From positions 2,480,001-2,544,000 of the forward strand of contig NZ_JACCBA010000001.1 in NCBI RefSeq assembly GCF_013409365.1: 64,000 nucleotides of DNA, given 5' to 3'. Both the position numbers and the translations under genes were made by a program. The stretch is from Actinomadura luteofluorescens (GTDB lineage: Bacteria; Actinomycetota; Actinomycetes; Streptosporangiales; Streptosporangiaceae). Positions 63,121 to 64,000 of this stretch are shown in pieces. The number at the start of each line of letters is the position of its first letter. Positions within the stretch are counted from its first letter, which is position 1. Under the pieces are notes generated by a model. That model had not been told where the DNA came from and searched no databases. It worked only from the letters and a program-made list of their open reading frames with translations.

Positions 63121-63241
63121 GGCCCCCATGCTGCCACCACCCGCGCCAGGAAGCGGGACATCGCGCCCGGCGCGCCGATCCCGGCCGTCCGAAACGCCGG
63201 AACGGCCCGGGTACGTGTGTCGGGACGGGCGGTGATCAGGG

Positions 63242-63247
63242 TAGCGT
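63242..63247 (+). promoter_or_regulatory. -10 element of a leaderless hisN promoter
   Basis: TAGCGT ends 8 bp before GTG 63256 and there is no ribosome site in between. This spacing puts the transcript start at or next to the GTG, typical of leaderless actinobacterial mRNAs. Confidence 0.4.
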
Positions 63248-63255
63248 GGCTCGCC

Positions 63256-64000
63256 GTGGCGGGCTATTCCGATGACCTGCGTCTCGCGCATGTGCTGGCG
63301 GACGGGGCCGACGACATCACGACCAAGCGCTTCCGCGCGCTCGATCTCGACGTCGAGACCAAGCCGGACCTGACGCCGGTCAGCGACGCCGACCGCAGCG
63401 TGGAGGAGCAGATCCGCGGCACGCTCAAGCGGGCCCGCCCGCGCGACGCCGTGCTCGGCGAGGAGTACGGCAGGACCGGGTACGGCAACCGCTGCTGGAT
63501 CATCGACCCGATCGACGCGACGAAGAACTTCGTGCGCGGCGTCCCGGTGTGGGCCACGCTGATCGCGCTGATGGAGAACGACGAGATCGTCGTCGGTGTG
63601 GTGTCGGCGCCCGCGCTGAACCGCCGCTGGTGGGCGGCCCGCGGCGGCGGCGCCTGGACGGGCCGCAGCCTCACCCGCGCGACCCGGATGAACGTGTCGT
63701 CGGTGGGCGATCTCTCGGACGCGTCCCTGTCGTTCTCCAGCCTGAGCGGCTGGGAGGAGCAGGACCGGCTGCCCCGGTTCCTCGAACTGACCCGCTCGGT
63801 GTGGCGGACGCGGGCGTTCGGCGACTTCTGGTCGCACATGATGGTCGCCGAGGGCGCGGTCGACATCTCCACCGAGCCCGAGGTGTCCCTGTGGGACCTC
63901 GCCGCCCTCCAGGTCATCGTGGAGGAGGCGGGCGGCATGTTCACCGACCTCTCGGGCGTGCCCGGCCCGGACGGCGGCAGCGTCGTCTGCACCAACGGCA
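63256..64000 (+). CDS. hisN: Histidinol-phosphatase HisN-like (inositol monophosphatase family), 3' end beyond the window
   Basis: The window contains the first 248 codons. GTG 63256 opens V-A-G-Y-S-D-D-L. Metal-binding motifs are [16 protein letters not shown] and S-L-W-D-L-A-A-L, the Li-sensitive phosphatase set. It would make histidinol from histidinol phosphate, though other phosphomonoesters cannot be excluded. Runs off the end with all the key residues present and only the last 10-20 residues missing by family length. Confidence 0.85.
   Translation, partial: MAGYSDDLRLAHVLADGADDITTKRFRALDLDVETKPDLTPVSDADRSVEEQIRGTLKRARPRDAVLGEEYGRTGYGNRCWIIDPIDATKNFVRGVPVWATLIALMENDEIVVGVVSAPALNRRWWAARGGGAWTGRSLTRATRMNVSSVGDLSDASLSFSSLSGWEEQDRLPRFLELTRSVWRTRAFGDFWSHMMVAEGAVDISTEPEVSLWDLAALQVIVEEAGGMFTDLSGVPGPDGGSVVCTNG

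Overview
The window is a piece of actinobacterial chromosome with very high G+C. Several features point to Streptosporangiales, and most to Actinomadura or a close relative: an XRE-DUF5753/DUF397 pair, a complete conservon with a CYP157-like P450, an LLM (F420-type) oxidoreductase, the mycothiol-linked SigR/RsrA pair, many GTG starts and ATGA-coupled operons. The genus is inferred, not proven. I see no rRNA, tRNA, CRISPR array, transposase or phage gene. Three otherwise intact genes each carry one extra base (near 1820-1824, 4562-4565 and 28353-28354). Two of these lie in G runs, so sequencing or assembly error is a serious alternative to true pseudogenes.

Layout. 14-12015: a frameshifted second EF-G, a GntR regulator divergent from an NAD-binding oxidoreductase, a TetR regulator, two tandem VOC proteins, a secreted esterase, a bicovalent flavoprotein, a coupled trio of tiny genes and the XRE/DUF397 pair. 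12107-20948: a DMT-type permease with operator-like palindromes, a TrmB/LuxR regulator, a large secreted PA-domain protein, a small secreted protein, an M14 carboxypeptidase, an LLM oxidoreductase and a bacterioferritin-like protein. 21047-23164: a compact RiPP-like cassette of two paralogous precursor peptides and an M50 membrane metalloprotease, with its own promoter, an internal hairpin and a strong terminator. 23305-27661: a second esterase, a PP2C phosphatase and a Ser/Thr kinase. 27861-31502: an operon of a 2OG-Fe(II) oxygenase, a methyltransferase and a carnitine-type acyltransferase behind a SigR-like promoter. 31503-37768: an ABM-domain membrane protein, a MacB-like efflux system with a lipoprotein, and the divergent two-component system likely to control it. 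37985-41425: a secreted papain-like protease with a membrane-anchored partner, then LysR and AraC regulators. 41641-45490: the conservon cvnABCDE. 45459-51970: an SPFH protein, a CopD-CtaG fusion, two HD-domain membrane proteins and a repeat-rich regulatory region. 51971-58357: an epimerase, sigR-rsrA with an autoregulatory-type promoter, a methyltransferase, an SRAP protein, a DoxX protein with a histone-like tail and an ECF sigma/anti-sigma pair. 58428-64000: aroA, rsgA, a Tat-type flavoprotein, a coiled-coil protein and the start of hisN.

Links between genes. SigR encoded at 53210-53989 could drive both its own operon and the oxygenase/methyltransferase/acyltransferase operon, because both have the GGAAT-N18-GTT promoter form in the right place. 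The sensor pair at 35880-37768 sits divergently beside the efflux operon, with 11-bp-phased repeats between them. Two 150-bp inverted copies of a non-coding repeat lie in two convergent gene junctions and may act as bidirectional 3' ends. The most interesting candidates for new biology are the precursor/precursor/M50 cassette and the oxygenase-methyltransferase-acyltransferase operon.
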